DNA from: Bacillus sp. REN10
GTDB taxonomy: Bacteria; Bacillota; Bacilli; Bacillales; Domibacillaceae
Direction: 5' to 3'
DNA: 64,000 nucleotides
Assembly: GCF_016820555.1 (NCBI RefSeq)
Contig: NZ_JADHDW010000006.1
Coordinates: 1 to 64,000 of the forward strand
Of this stretch, positions 28,963-38,821 are shown piece by piece; positions within the stretch are counted from its first letter, which is position 1; the number at the start of each line of letters is the position of its first letter. Both the position numbers and the translations under genes were made by a program. Below the pieces are notes generated by a model, which saw only the letters and a program-made list of their open reading frames with translations, had not been told where the DNA came from and did no database searches.

Positions 28963-29787
28963 TTAAAGCTTCGTGCGCAAATCCCATAACTCAGGAAAGA
29001 AGCGATGATCGAGCACTTTTTTCAAATAGTGCACACCCGATGATCCGCCAGTCCCCATTTTAAAGCCGATAATTCGTTCAACGGTTTTCATATGGCGGAA
29101 TCGCCACTGCTGTAGCCAGTCTTCAATATCGATCAATTTTTCCGCTAGCTGATAGAGGTCCCAATACGTTTCCACATCTGCATAAACATCAAGCCAAGCC
29201 GCTTCGACGGTTGGATCACCTGTATAAGTAACGGAATAATCACGGCCGATTAAGTCTGGGTTAATCGGAAAACCAGCACGAGCCAGTGCTCCGATCGCTG
29301 CATCATAAATGCTCGGCGCATGATAAGCTTTTTCTAATATATCATGAAGTGGCTGATCTTTTTGATAAATTGTTAAAATATGCGCTGTTTTATAGCCAAG
29401 CAAAAATTCAATTTGCCGATATTGATACGATTGAAAGCCGGAAGCTTGACCGAGCTTTTCGCGAAATTCCATATATTCAGCTGGAGTTAAAGTAGATAGT
29501 ACATCCCATGCTTGAATAATTTGCGTTTGAATTTTAGATACGCGAGCCAGCATTTTAAAGGCTGGCTGAAGTTCATCTTGTTCAATGAGCTCGATCGCGG
29601 CCTGCATTTCATGAATGATTAGCTTCATCCATAATTCACTTACTTGATGAATAATAATGAAAAGCATTTCGTCATGGTGCCCGGAAAGCCGATGCTGTGC
29701 GCTAAGTAGCTGATTGAGCCCAAGATATTCTCCGTAAGTCATGTTGTTTGTAAAATCGGTATGAATTGATTTTTCATTCATCGTCAT
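28963..29787 (-). CDS. kynA: Tryptophan 2,3-dioxygenase
   Basis: Protein of 274 residues; the family core is seen as [35 protein letters not shown] (substrate-side residues), [16 protein letters not shown], and [14 protein letters not shown] near the C-terminus. The heme ligand histidine lies in [12 protein letters not shown]. It is a cytosolic heme enzyme that opens tryptophan to N-formylkynurenine. Third gene of the kyn operon, five bases after kynB. Confidence 0.95.
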   Translation of the reverse strand: MTMNEKSIHTDFTNNMTYGEYLGLNQLLSAQHRLSGHHDEMLFIIIHQVSELWMKLIIHEMQAAIELIEQDELQPAFKMLARVSKIQTQIIQAWDVLSTLTPAEYMEFREKLGQASGFQSYQYRQIEFLLGYKTAHILTIYQKDQPLHDILEKAYHAPSIYDAAIGALARAGFPINPDLIGRDYSVTYTGDPTVEAAWLDVYADVETYWDLYQLAEKLIDIEDWLQQWRFRHMKTVERIIGFKMGTGGSSGVHYLKKVLDHRFFPELWDLRTKL

Positions 29788-29791
29788 GTTT

Positions 29792-30430
29792 TTATCCCCT
29801 TTCCTCTATTGGACGAATAACGGCGCGCACAGGACTACCGTCCGCCCCTTCAATTAAAAGTGGTAACGCGATCATCTCATATAAGCCCGGTTCAACATGA
29901 TCAAGTACAATATTTTCCAATATATGAATGTTATTTTTATGGAATGAATGATGAACTTCCATCTCTTTACTATCCAATACATCAACAGAAGGAACATCAA
30001 TTCCGAGCAGAAAAATCCCTCTTTCTTTTAAAAACGGGCCGAGTGCTGGATCGAGGGGAGTGATTTTCCCAGGAAATAATGTTGGTTCGCTTTTCTTGTT
30101 TGTCCGTAGCAGCACCCGTTCTGTCCCATCTAATCGATAAGCCTCTAACTGCTGTGGGCTAATATAATCTAGGCTAGACACATCGATCACTAGTGCTTTT
30201 CCAATAAAGATCTCAACGTCTAGTTGATGGATTGTTTCCCCGTGATCATCAAAATGAAAAGGGGAATCGACATGAGTACCTGTATGCAGACTAGTTGTCA
30301 TTTTACCAATGTTGACGGATCCTGTTTCTGCTTTTGTATAAGAAATTTCATATGAGAAAGGAGTGTCACCTGGCCAATGAGCAATTTGGTTGTTAAGAGG
30401 TTGGGTAATATCAATCCACTTAGTGCTCAT
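29792..30430 (-). CDS. kynB: Kynurenine formamidase
   Basis: Protein of 212 residues of the cyclase family with the metal-binding motif [16 protein letters not shown] and the preceding WPGDTPF. It hydrolyses N-formylkynurenine to kynurenine and formate. The start codon shares one base with the kynU stop (TAATG), so translation is coupled. The formate released could feed the one-carbon pool. Confidence 0.94.
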   Translation of the reverse strand: MSTKWIDITQPLNNQIAHWPGDTPFSYEISYTKAETGSVNIGKMTTSLHTGTHVDSPFHFDDHGETIHQLDVEIFIGKALVIDVSSLDYISPQQLEAYRLDGTERVLLRTNKKSEPTLFPGKITPLDPALGPFLKERGIFLLGIDVPSVDVLDSKEMEVHHSFHKNNIHILENIVLDHVEPGLYEMIALPLLIEGADGSPVRAVIRPIEERG

Positions 30431-31704
30431 TACGCCACCACATCTCGCTCATTTTTATATTGCTTATATTGCTTGGTTTCCATGATTTCTTTTAAAATCT
30501 GCACTGTCTCCCACACCTCTTCAAACGTATTGTATAAAGCAACCGGTGCTAGCCGAATACCGTTAGGGGCTCGAAAATCAGGGATGACTCCATGATCTTT
30601 TAAAGCTTTACAAATGCGAGCCGCCTCGGCATGCTCCAAAAATAAGTGACCGCCGCGCTGACGATCATTGCGAGGGTTCACGATTGTAAATTTGAATTCC
30701 GTTAACTCATGCTCGATTAGTTCCATCATATAGTTAGTCAGCTGCAATGATTTTTTTCGAATGCGATCAATGCCCGCTTCGTTAAACAGATCTAGCGCCC
30801 CGAGCAATGGGGCTGTACTTAAAATATGCGGGGTCCCTATTTGATACGCTCCGGCATGTTCGGCATGATCTAGCTCCAATGTCATATCAAATTGTGTCTC
30901 CTTTTTCGACCCGAACCAGCCGGCAAGCCCAGGTGCTCGGCCAAAATGCTTTTTATTGACATAGAGTGCGGCTGTACTGCCAGGTCCACCATTTAAGTGC
31001 TTATAATTACACCAGAAAGCAAAGTCGACATCCCACTTGCTCAATTCATGAGGAATCGAACCGATCGAATGGCAAAGATCAAAGCCGATCAATATGCCGC
31101 GTTCTTGAGCGGCTGCTGTTAGCTGCTCCATGTCTAATACTTGTCCGCTACGGTAGAGCACACCCGGCAAAATAATTAAAGCCACTTCCTCTGTCATCGC
31201 TGCGATAATATCTTCTTCTTTCAATATATGCCCGTCTGTACTTTCTACGAGTACTAAATGTTCGTCAGGGTCGTATCCTCTTAATCGAAGCTGACTTTTT
31301 AATGCGTAAATATCAGTCGGAAACGTCAGTTCATCAGCCAAAATTTTCGTTTTCTTTCCTTCTGGCTGATAAAAGGTGGCTACTAATTGATGGAGGTTTG
31401 CGGTGGTGGACCCTGTAACAATCACTTCTTCCGCAGTTGCTCCTGTAAGCGTCATCATTTTTTCGCTGAGCGATTCCGATAAATAAAACCAAGGGTGCTC
31501 TCCTTGTGTCCAGCCATCAATTCCGTACTCCCTCCATGAGTGCAGCAAATCAAGCACTGCTTTTTCCGCTCGTTTGGACAGCAACCCAAGCGAGTTCCCA
31601 TCGAGATAAATCCGACCTTCTTTCAAATAAAATTCCTCACGAAAATGAGCTAACTCATCTTGCTGATCCAATGATTTTGCGTATTCCTTGGAAAAGATAT
31701 TCAT
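30430..31704 (-). CDS. kynU: Kynureninase
   Basis: Protein of 424 residues, a fold-type I PLP enzyme. The catalytic lysine lies in [20 protein letters not shown], the PLP phosphate-binding region in [12 protein letters not shown], and the C-terminal [16 protein letters not shown] and [14 protein letters not shown] blocks are typical. It cleaves kynurenine to anthranilate and alanine. First gene of the kynUBA-transporter operon. GGGGGAGC precedes the start. The promoter must lie in the 31705-31989 spacer shared with the hydroxybutyrate module. Confidence 0.95.
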   Translation of the reverse strand: MNIFSKEYAKSLDQQDELAHFREEFYLKEGRIYLDGNSLGLLSKRAEKAVLDLLHSWREYGIDGWTQGEHPWFYLSESLSEKMMTLTGATAEEVIVTGSTTANLHQLVATFYQPEGKKTKILADELTFPTDIYALKSQLRLRGYDPDEHLVLVESTDGHILKEEDIIAAMTEEVALIILPGVLYRSGQVLDMEQLTAAAQERGILIGFDLCHSIGSIPHELSKWDVDFAFWCNYKHLNGGPGSTAALYVNKKHFGRAPGLAGWFGSKKETQFDMTLELDHAEHAGAYQIGTPHILSTAPLLGALDLFNEAGIDRIRKKSLQLTNYMMELIEHELTEFKFTIVNPRNDRQRGGHLFLEHAEAARICKALKDHGVIPDFRAPNGIRLAPVALYNTFEEVWETVQILKEIMETKQYKQYKNERDVVA

Positions 31705-31822
31705 GTCGCTCCCCCTTTTGTGTAAAATTTCTATCTATTCTGATAATAAAACATAAGCGGGGGTGTGGCAATCCATTCGGGCGGGAGTCGTTTGATGCAT
31801 GAATGTTCATAACCGAATAGTC

Positions 31823-31888
31823 TTCCGTGATTTCGGAAATTTCCGCAATCATGGAAAGATTCTTTTTACTCATTCCGGAAAAACGGAA
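31823..31888 (+). promoter_or_regulatory. Cluster of TTCCG/CGGAA sites, likely enhancer for the sigma-54 activator
   Basis: Half-sites TTCCG...CGGAA at 31823-31838, TTTCCG at 31840-31845, TTCCGGAA at 31873-31880 and CGGAA at 31884-31888. They form at least two palindromes 45-110 bases upstream of the -24/-12 promoter, the usual position for enhancer-binding proteins. The likely ligand is the activator encoded at 34302-35687. Confidence 0.6.
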
Positions 31889-31930
31889 GAAGTCGCTTCT
31901 CAATGATCAGTGTTTACATATTTTCGCGAA

Positions 31931-31948
31931 TTGGTACAGATTTTGCAT
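31931..31948 (+). promoter_or_regulatory. Sigma-54 (-24/-12) promoter
   Basis: TTGGTACAGATTTTGCAT: GG at 31933-31934 and GC at 31945-31946 are exactly ten bases apart, matching TGGYACRNNNNTTGCW. It lies 42 bases before the start of the permease gene. In Bacillus this class of promoter is read by SigL. Confidence 0.88.
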
Positions 31949-31989
31949 GTGTATAACATAATATGACTATAAAATAAGGGGGTTGAGGT

Positions 31990-33405
31990 ATGGATTTATT
32001 GATTATTTTATTGGCGTTAGGACTATTAATGTTTGTTGCGTACCGAGGTTTTTCTGTTATTTTATTTGCGCCAATTTGTGCGCTGTTAGCAGTGCTGTTG
32101 ACTGACCCTAATTTCGTTCTTCCGTTTTTCTCTAATATCTTTATGGAGAAAATGGTCGGGTTTATTAAGCTCTATTTTCCAGTGTTTTTATTAGGAGCGA
32201 TTTTCGGGAAAGTTGTTGAAATGTCCGGAATTGCTGAGTCGATTGCCAAGACGATTGTGCAGTGGGTTGGTGCCAAACAAGCGATGTTAGCGATTGTGCT
32301 CATGTGCGCGATTTTAACGTATAGTGGTGTCAGCTTATTTGTAGTTGTGTTTGCCGTATATCCATTTGCTAAAAATTTGTTTATGGAGGCGGATATTCCG
32401 AAGCGATTGATTCCTGGAACGATTGCACTTGGGGCGTTCACGTTTACGATGGACGCGTTGCCAGGAACGCCGCAAATTCAAAATGTCATTCCAACAACTT
32501 TTTTCAAAACAGATATCTATGCTGCACCTACTCTTGGGATTATTGGCGCCATCTTTGTTTTTATGGTCGGCATGCTTTATCTAGAAAGCCGCCGGCGAAA
32601 AGCGGTGAATGCCGGTGAAGGCTATTACGGAATTAATAATGAAATTGTGGAAGAAGAAACCAATGATGTGATCTCAAAAGAGAAAGAATCTACCACTAGA
32701 AGAGTATTGGCGTTTGTTCCGCTGATTCTCGTGGCGGTGATGAATAAAGTATTTACAGAAGCCTTGCCGAAATGGTATCCAAATGGCTTTGATTTTGCAG
32801 ACATTGGGTTAGAGGTGTTTGGAAAAGTAGAATTGTCTTCTGTTGTAGCGATTTGGTCTGTGCAAATGGCGTTAGTGACCGGCATTATTGCAGCGCTTTT
32901 ATACAATTGGAAGAAGGTAAAGATTAATTTCCAAGCGGGCATCAATGCATCGATTGGGGGAGCTTTGCTAGCCGCGATGAACACGGGAGCTGAGTATGGG
33001 TTTGGTGGCGTGATTTCGTCTTTACCAGGGTTTGCGGTGATCAGTAAAGGAATTTCTGAAACATTTACCAACCCGCTTGTTAATGGCGCGGTAACAACGA
33101 CTGCTCTCGCAGGTGTTACAGGATCTGCTTCAGGTGGTATGGGAATTGCTTTGAGCGCAATGGCAGATAAATACTTGGCTGCTATCAATGAATTTAATAT
33201 TCCGCCAGAAGTGATGCATCGTGTGATCTCGATGGCTTCTGGAGGCATGGATACATTGCCTCACAACGGAGCAGTTATTACGCTATTAGCAGTGACCGGC
33301 TTAACTCATCGTCAATCTTATCGGGATATTTTCGCCATTACGATCATTAAAACAGTAGCGGTCTTCTTTATTATCGCAATGTATAGCTTAACTGGACTAG
33401 TGTAA
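31990..33405 (+). CDS. GntP family permease, probably 3-hydroxybutyrate uptake
   Basis: Protein of 471 residues with 12-14 membrane segments; GntP-type features include MDALPGTPQIQNVIPTTFF and GGMDTLPHNGAVITLLAVTGL. GntP proteins import gluconate or short hydroxy acids with H+. The gene is followed 14 bases later by a 3-hydroxybutyrate dehydrogenase and driven by a sigma-54 promoter, a pairing like B. subtilis yxjC/yxjF. The substrate is therefore most likely 3-hydroxybutyrate, though the sequence alone does not prove it. Confidence 0.82.
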   Translation: MDLLIILLALGLLMFVAYRGFSVILFAPICALLAVLLTDPNFVLPFFSNIFMEKMVGFIKLYFPVFLLGAIFGKVVEMSGIAESIAKTIVQWVGAKQAMLAIVLMCAILTYSGVSLFVVVFAVYPFAKNLFMEADIPKRLIPGTIALGAFTFTMDALPGTPQIQNVIPTTFFKTDIYAAPTLGIIGAIFVFMVGMLYLESRRRKAVNAGEGYYGINNEIVEEETNDVISKEKESTTRRVLAFVPLILVAVMNKVFTEALPKWYPNGFDFADIGLEVFGKVELSSVVAIWSVQMALVTGIIAALLYNWKKVKINFQAGINASIGGALLAAMNTGAEYGFGGVISSLPGFAVISKGISETFTNPLVNGAVTTTALAGVTGSASGGMGIALSAMADKYLAAINEFNIPPEVMHRVISMASGGMDTLPHNGAVITLLAVTGLTHRQSYRDIFAITIIKTVAVFFIIAMYSLTGLV

Positions 33406-33419
33406 AGGGAGATGAAAAG

Positions 33420-34196
33420 ATGTTAACAGGAAAAGTAGCCTTAGTGACAGGTGCGGCAAGCGGGATTGGTTTAGAAGTAGCATATGCTTTTGCAAAAGAA
33501 GGGGCAAAGGTGATCATTGCTGATTTAAAGGAAGAGGCAGCCACAGCAGCGGCAGAGCAACTAAAAGCACAAGACTTCGACGTAGCAGCGGTTGCTTGCG
33601 ACGTAACAAATGAGCAGCAAGTGCAGGATTGTCTTCAATTTGCGGTGGAGCAATTTGGAACAGTCGATATTTTAGTCAATAATGCTGGCTTACAGCATGT
33701 CGCCCCACTTGAGCAATTTCCAACAGAAAAATTTGAGCTGTTAATCAAAGTGATGCTGACAGCACCTTTTGTTTTCATCAAACATGTGCTGCCGATTATG
33801 AAGAAAAACGGTTCTGGCCGAATTATTAATATGGCGTCTATTAATGGACTCGTTGGCTTTGCTGGGAAAGCAGCTTATAACAGTGCCAAGCATGGTGTGA
33901 TTGGCTTAACGAAAGTAGCTGCGTTAGAAACGGCTGCTCATGGCATAACAGTCAATGCTCTTTGTCCAGGGTATGTGGACACGCCGCTTGTGCGCGGGCA
34001 ATTAGAGGATTTGGCCAAAACGAGACATGTGCCATTAGAAAATGTATTAGAAGAAGTCATTTACCCACTCGTTCCACAGAAAAGATTACTGAGTGTGGAG
34101 GAAATTGCTGATTATGCTATTTTCTTAGCTAGTGATAAGGCAAAGGGAGTGACCGGCCAAGCAGTTATTCTCGATGGAGGATATACCGTGCAATAA
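33420..34196 (+). CDS. 3-hydroxybutyrate dehydrogenase (SDR family)
   Basis: Protein of 258 residues. Short-chain dehydrogenase features in order: ALVTGAASGIGLEVA (NAD-binding), LVNNAGLQHVAPLEQFP, catalytic Ser in MASINGLVG, YNSAKHG (Tyr and Lys), and NALCPGYVDTPLV. The residues after NNAGLQHVAP and the C-terminal QAVILDGGYTVQ are those of bacterial D-3-hydroxybutyrate dehydrogenases. It oxidises 3-hydroxybutyrate to acetoacetate with NAD+. It is the second gene of the sigma-54 operon and is followed by a terminator. Confidence 0.88.
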   Translation: MLTGKVALVTGAASGIGLEVAYAFAKEGAKVIIADLKEEAATAAAEQLKAQDFDVAAVACDVTNEQQVQDCLQFAVEQFGTVDILVNNAGLQHVAPLEQFPTEKFELLIKVMLTAPFVFIKHVLPIMKKNGSGRIINMASINGLVGFAGKAAYNSAKHGVIGLTKVAALETAAHGITVNALCPGYVDTPLVRGQLEDLAKTRHVPLENVLEEVIYPLVPQKRLLSVEEIADYAIFLASDKAKGVTGQAVILDGGYTVQ

Positions 34197-34202
34197 AAAG
34201 AC

Positions 34203-34240
34203 AAACCTTTCAAGCGATTCAGTATTTGAAAGGTTTTTTT
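34203..34240 (+). terminator. Terminator of the hydroxybutyrate operon
   Basis: AAACCTTTCAA / TTGAAAGGTTT stem with a 12-base loop and seven T. Confidence 0.92.
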
Positions 34241-34301
34241 AATCCAATTTTTGTTATTATAAGGATAGCAATAATAAAAAAGAAAGGACGGGGCTATCGG
34301 T

Positions 34302-35687
34302 ATGAACAAACTAGTCAGTAAGTTACCTTATGACTGGTTGGAAGAAATTATTAATATCGCAGCGGAATGGGTAGTAGTAATTGATTGTAAAGGCATCATC
34401 GTTTATATTAATGCAGCCTATTGTGAATATCTTGGAACAACCGTTTCTGAAGCGATAGGGAAAGATGTGCGTGATGTCATCGAAAATACGAGAATGCACC
34501 TCATTATCGGGACAGAACAGCCTGAAATCGCCTCGATTCATCCCATCAAAGGCAATGAAATGATTGCTAATCGCTATCCTTTATATGTCAATGGAGAACT
34601 AGTTGGAGCCGTCGGTACCGTTATGTTTCGGAATGCTAAGGATTGGATGACTTATTCTGAGAAAGTCCAACCGTTTCTTGAGGAGCTAAAATACTATAAG
34701 AAGAAATTTGAAAAAGAGTGGAAAAGCAAGTATAGCTTTGATGACTTAATCGGCGAGAATCACAAGTTTCAAGAAGCGAAAAAACTAGCCCAGCGTGTGG
34801 CAGCAAGTCGATCATCTGTGCTGTTGATGGGGCCTTCTGGTACGGGAAAGGAATTATTTGCCCATGCCATTCACGGAACGAGCCAGCGAGCCGCTTTTCC
34901 ATTTGTGCGAGTGAATTCGGCTTCTATTCCTGAACAATTATTAGAATCAGAATTATTTGGCTATGAAGAAGGCGCGTTTACCGGAGCAAAAAAGGGTGGG
35001 AAAAAAGGTAAATTTGAACTCGCTCACCGCGGGACGATTTTTCTTGATGAAGTAGGAGACATGCCGCTTCCGATGCAAAGCAAGCTACTTCGTGTGTTGC
35101 AGGAAAAAGAGATTGAAAGAGTGGGAGGTCAAAGATCGATTCCTGTTGATGTTCGTGTCATAGCCGCTACCCATCGAAACTTAGAAGAAATGGTTCGAAA
35201 GGGAGAATTTCGCCAAGATCTTTATTATCGGCTTAACGTAATGAAAATTGATATTCCCTCTTTAAAAGAGCGCACAGAAGATTTGCCGGCAATTGCTCAT
35301 ATGCTATTAAAGAAATTAGCAAAAACGTTTAGCCGCGAGCGATTAGCGATTTCACCTGAAGTAATCAATCGTTTATTGCTCCATTCATGGCCTGGAAATG
35401 TGAGAGAATTAGACAATGTGTTAGAGCGAGCAGTGAATGTGTTAGATGGTGCGACCATTCATCTGCATCACTTACCACTTTACTTACAGGAAGAGCCTAT
35501 TGTCCCTCAAACAGCGCAACGAGAAGAACGACCTATCATACCATTAAGACAAACCATAACTTTAGCAGAGCGATCCGCCTTAGAACAAGCGCTACAGAAA
35601 ACAGGAAATAATAAAGTAGAAGCAGCTAAGTTATTAGGAATTAGCAAAACGAGCTTGTACGATAAATGTAAATTATATGAATTATAA
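34302..35687 (+). CDS. Sigma-54-dependent transcriptional activator with PAS sensor
   Basis: Protein of 461 residues. Residues about 12-110 are a PAS domain ([23 protein letters not shown]), 115-145 are a helical linker, and 148-380 are the sigma-54 interaction AAA+ domain with Walker A GPSGTGKE (177-184), GAFTGA loop (224-229) and Walker [11 protein letters not shown]. About 415-461 is a Fis-type helix-turn-helix ([21 protein letters not shown]). It is separately transcribed after the terminator. The upstream operon carries a matching promoter and palindromic sites, so this is almost certainly its activator. The PAS ligand is unknown. Confidence 0.93.
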   Translation: MNKLVSKLPYDWLEEIINIAAEWVVVIDCKGIIVYINAAYCEYLGTTVSEAIGKDVRDVIENTRMHLIIGTEQPEIASIHPIKGNEMIANRYPLYVNGELVGAVGTVMFRNAKDWMTYSEKVQPFLEELKYYKKKFEKEWKSKYSFDDLIGENHKFQEAKKLAQRVAASRSSVLLMGPSGTGKELFAHAIHGTSQRAAFPFVRVNSASIPEQLLESELFGYEEGAFTGAKKGGKKGKFELAHRGTIFLDEVGDMPLPMQSKLLRVLQEKEIERVGGQRSIPVDVRVIAATHRNLEEMVRKGEFRQDLYYRLNVMKIDIPSLKERTEDLPAIAHMLLKKLAKTFSRERLAISPEVINRLLLHSWPGNVRELDNVLERAVNVLDGATIHLHHLPLYLQEEPIVPQTAQREERPIIPLRQTITLAERSALEQALQKTGNNKVEAAKLLGISKTSLYDKCKLYEL

Positions 35688-35774
35688 CGGTATTGGTGTC
35701 AGAAAATTATTTTCATTCTGTTTTTATTGCGGTATAATGGATAATTAATTATCGCAAAAAGGTAGGTTCAAACT

Positions 35775-36677
35775 ATGAAAACGAACGTGCAGACACAACC
35801 TTTACTTCAAGAAGAGAAGCTAGGTAGTCGCGGAAGATTGTTAGTGAAATGTCCGGATCGTCCGGGAATTGTTGCGGCAATTTCTAAATTTTTATTTGAT
35901 CACGAAGCGAATATTATTGAGTCGAATCAATATTCTAATAACCCAGAAGGTGGCACCTTCTTCATTCGAATTGAGTTTGATCGTCCGAATTTAGCGGACA
36001 ATGCGGCGCAAATGGAGAAAGATTTTGACTTGCTAGCAGCTGAGTTTGCGATGGAGTATCAGTTTACGTATGCTGAAGAACGAAAGAAGATGGCGATCTT
36101 TGCTTCTAAAGAGCCTCATTGCTTGCTTGAATTGCTTTGGGAGTGGCAAAGCGGCGATCTGCCAACCGATATTGCTATGGTGATTAGCAATCACGAAAAT
36201 ACGAGAGAAATGGTAGAAGCGCTCGGTATCCCATTCTATTATATCCCAGCTAACAAAGACATTCGAAAACAAGTGGAAGAGCAGCAAATTCAGCTATTGA
36301 AAGAACATCAAATTGATGTCATCGTCCTCGCTCGTTATATGCAAATTTTAACAGAGGATTTCGTCAGTCATTTTCCGAATCAAATTATTAATATCCATCA
36401 CTCTTTCCTTCCTGCTTTCATCGGTGCGAGACCGTATGAGAGGGCGCATGAACGCGGAGTGAAGCTGATCGGGGCGACATCACACTATGTGACGAATGAT
36501 CTGGATGAAGGTCCAATTATTGAACAAGACATCGAGCGAGTGAACCATCGTGACGATGTAGCTGGCTTGAAGAAAATTGGCCAGTCTATTGAACGCCGCG
36601 TGCTTGCGCGTGCGGTTAAATGGCATTTAGAAGACCGCGTCATTGTACATGGAAATAAAACCATTGTCTTTCATTAA
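35775..36677 (+). CDS. purU: Formyltetrahydrofolate deformylase
   Basis: Protein of 300 residues. About 20-100 is an ACT domain (LVKCPDRPGIVAAISKFL), and 105-300 is the formyltransferase fold with the catalytic Asn-His-Asp set visible as VISNHEN, NIHHSFLPAFIGARPY and HYVTNDLDEGPIIEQD. It hydrolyses 10-formyl-THF to THF and formate, balancing one-carbon units. TATAAT at about 35733 with an extended TG-like context is a likely -10. A long terminator follows. Confidence 0.94.
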   Translation: MKTNVQTQPLLQEEKLGSRGRLLVKCPDRPGIVAAISKFLFDHEANIIESNQYSNNPEGGTFFIRIEFDRPNLADNAAQMEKDFDLLAAEFAMEYQFTYAEERKKMAIFASKEPHCLLELLWEWQSGDLPTDIAMVISNHENTREMVEALGIPFYYIPANKDIRKQVEEQQIQLLKEHQIDVIVLARYMQILTEDFVSHFPNQIINIHHSFLPAFIGARPYERAHERGVKLIGATSHYVTNDLDEGPIIEQDIERVNHRDDVAGLKKIGQSIERRVLARAVKWHLEDRVIVHGNKTIVFH

Positions 36678-36687
36678 TTAGTAGTGG

Positions 36688-36754
36688 GCTGTCCTTAGGG
36701 AACTTGTTATATGGATCATTTCCATGCAATAAGCCTAAGGGCAGCTTTTTTTTT
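36688..36754 (+). terminator. Long hairpin terminator of purU
   Basis: GCTGTCCTTAGG (36688-36699) pairs with CCTAAGGGCAGC (36734-36745); an inner ATGGA/TCCAT stem extends the hairpin. Nine T follow. Confidence 0.88.
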
Positions 36755-36797
36755 GAAAATTTTATTTGGTAAAAAATTCATATAAGGAGGCTGTTTT

Positions 36798-37829
36798 GTG
36801 ACGCAATTGTTATCTGTAAAAAGCTTATCGAAAAAAACAGGAAATACAACTTTATTGCCAACGATTAGCTTTCAAATTGATCAAGGTCAATGTGTCGTTA
36901 TTCACTGTAACAAACATTTAGGAAACACGTTAATAAAAATTATTTTAGGGGAGGAAGTGGCCTCAAAAGGTCATGTGTACTTTAAAGGAAATAATATGAA
37001 GGGCGATCTAAATATTTTCCGGGAAATAAGTGTTTGTCTATTGGATGATGGTCTTTATGAAAGATTAAAAGTGAAAGAGTACTTAGCTTTCTTTCAAAAA
37101 GTGTCGGAATCTGACCGGTCGATTGATGAAGTGGTTCAACTGGTTGGTTTGCTGGACAAGAAAGAGGTGAAAATCGCCAAGCTGACTTTTTCGGAAAAAA
37201 GACGTTTGCAGATTGGGCGGGTCATTATAAATAATTATGATTTCGTCGTGTTAGAGGAGCCTGAACAAAATGTTGATATTGAAAGTGCCATCATTATTCG
37301 AAATGTCATTCGACAATTGCAAAAGGAGCAAAAAGCCATCTTAATCACAACGTCCTTTTTAGAAGATGCACTGTCTTTAACGAATGAGGTCTATTGGTTA
37401 AATGAAGAAGGAATGAAAAAGGTCGAAGTAGATGAGGAAGAATCCGAACATCATCAAGAGGTCGAGGAACCAGCGGAAACTTTAAAGCCGATGAAACTCG
37501 AAAAGATTCCAGCGAAGGTGAAAGAGAAAGTGATCTTATTTGATCCTCCGGAAATTCATTATATAGAAAGCCAAGAAGGGGTCTCACATTTGCATTTATC
37601 TGAAGGGAGCTTTCCTTGCTCGTTCACGCTCAATGATTTAGAAGAGAAACTAAAGGCATTTGGTTTCTTTCGCTGCCATCGTTCCTATATCGTCAACTTG
37701 CAGCGAGTGCGTGAAGTGATTACATGGACAAGAAACAGCTATAGCTTAGTTCTTGATGATGACAAGAAAAGTTCCATCCCTTTATCGAAAGCACGCTTTG
37801 ATGAATTGAAAGAAATCCTAGGGTTGTAG
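36798..37829 (+). CDS. Eroded ABC ATPase fused to LytTR DNA-binding domain
   Basis: Protein of 343 residues, GTG start after AAGGAGG. Residues 1-205 align in layout with an ABC ATPase, but the P-loop is lost (IHCNKHLGNT, 35-44, in place of GxxGxGKST). The signature is LTFSEKRRLQIGR and Walker B is FVVLEEPEQNVD. An acidic linker (210-235) leads to a LytTR domain at 243-343 (IHYIESQEGVSHLHLSEG, FRCHRSYIVNLQRVREVI). It precedes the ABC exporter genes by 146 bases. It probably senses through, or docks with, the transporter and regulates it rather than hydrolysing ATP; this is inference. Confidence 0.8.
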   Translation: MTQLLSVKSLSKKTGNTTLLPTISFQIDQGQCVVIHCNKHLGNTLIKIILGEEVASKGHVYFKGNNMKGDLNIFREISVCLLDDGLYERLKVKEYLAFFQKVSESDRSIDEVVQLVGLLDKKEVKIAKLTFSEKRRLQIGRVIINNYDFVVLEEPEQNVDIESAIIIRNVIRQLQKEQKAILITTSFLEDALSLTNEVYWLNEEGMKKVEVDEEESEHHQEVEEPAETLKPMKLEKIPAKVKEKVILFDPPEIHYIESQEGVSHLHLSEGSFPCSFTLNDLEEKLKAFGFFRCHRSYIVNLQRVREVITWTRNSYSLVLDDDKKSSIPLSKARFDELKEILGL

Positions 37830-37975
37830 TAAAATTTGAGCAGCTTAAATGAAGGGTTCAACCATACATAAGCATCATTCAGCATTTTTTCGATCCGTTC
37901 ATAGGAAAAATAAGGTGTGACTTTGATTTTCCTTTTATGATGAAGACATCAACAAATCATAAAGGAGCGATAAAG

Positions 37976-38821
37976 ATGGAGCACATTATTGAAGTGAACC
38001 AATTGATGAAAACATTTGGAAACAAAGCCGCTTTAAAAAATATCAACTTTACTATTAAAAAAGGAGAGATTTTTGGATTTCTCGGCCCGAGCGGATCTGG
38101 AAAAACAACAACTGTTAAAATCCTCACTTCTCAGCTGCTTCATTCTAATGGAGAAGTAAAGGTTTTCGGAACAGACATTAAAAAAGTGAATCATGAGCAT
38201 TTAAAACGCATCGGTATTTTAACGGATAATAGTGGTTTATATGAACGCTTGAGTATTTACGATAACTTAGCTCTCTTTGCAAAATTATACGATGTCAACC
38301 AATTGCGAATCGATGAAGTATTAAAGGAAGTGAACCTATTAAATGATAAGAAAACGCTGGTGAAAAAACTTTCTAAAGGAATGAAGCAACGTGTGACGTT
38401 AGCACGAGCATTGCTACATAAGCCAGACCTACTATTTTTAGATGAGCCAACATCAGCATTAGACCCAGCGAACGTACAGCATATTCACAATGGATTGCGC
38501 CGTTTAAATGAAGAAGGAACGACGATCTTTTTAACGACTCATAATATGGAGGAAGCGGAATCGCTATGTGACCGTGTCGCTTTCTTAAATAATGGAGAAA
38601 TTGTTGCATTGGATGAGCCAAAACAGCTTCGTCTTCAATACACAGACCACACAATTGAAGTGATGTTAAAAAATGACAAAAAAGAAAAGTTAAAAATGGA
38701 TGAAGCAGGCGGAGCAAAAATCCAAGAGTATATTCGAACAGGAGAACTTGTTTCCATTCATTCGAGCGAGCCAACCTTAGGGGATATTTTCATTCAATTA
38801 ACTGGGAGGAATTTAATATGA
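37976..38821 (+). CDS. ABC exporter ATP-binding protein
   Basis: Protein of 281 residues with an intact cassette: Walker A GPSGSGKTT, Q-loop region ILTDNSGLYERLSIYDNL, signature LSKGMKQRVTLARAL, Walker B LLFLDEPTSALD and switch histidine in LTTHNMEEAE. The class is the DrrA/CcmA type of drug or peptide exporters. The start at 37976 with AAAGGAGCG is preferred to 37937. It overlaps the permease gene by four bases. Its GLYERL stretch is shared with the preceding LytTR-fused protein (DDGLYERLKVKEYLAFF), which suggests the two arose by duplication. Confidence 0.88.
   Translation: MEHIIEVNQLMKTFGNKAALKNINFTIKKGEIFGFLGPSGSGKTTTVKILTSQLLHSNGEVKVFGTDIKKVNHEHLKRIGILTDNSGLYERLSIYDNLALFAKLYDVNQLRIDEVLKEVNLLNDKKTLVKKLSKGMKQRVTLARALLHKPDLLFLDEPTSALDPANVQHIHNGLRRLNEEGTTIFLTTHNMEEAESLCDRVAFLNNGEIVALDEPKQLRLQYTDHTIEVMLKNDKKEKLKMDEAGGAKIQEYIRTGELVSIHSSEPTLGDIFIQLTGRNLI

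Noticed and set aside
32625-33248. 207-residue open frame antisense to the GntP permease gene
   Set aside because: No ribosome binding site; composition is the mirror of a membrane protein gene, and the plus-strand gene is unambiguous.
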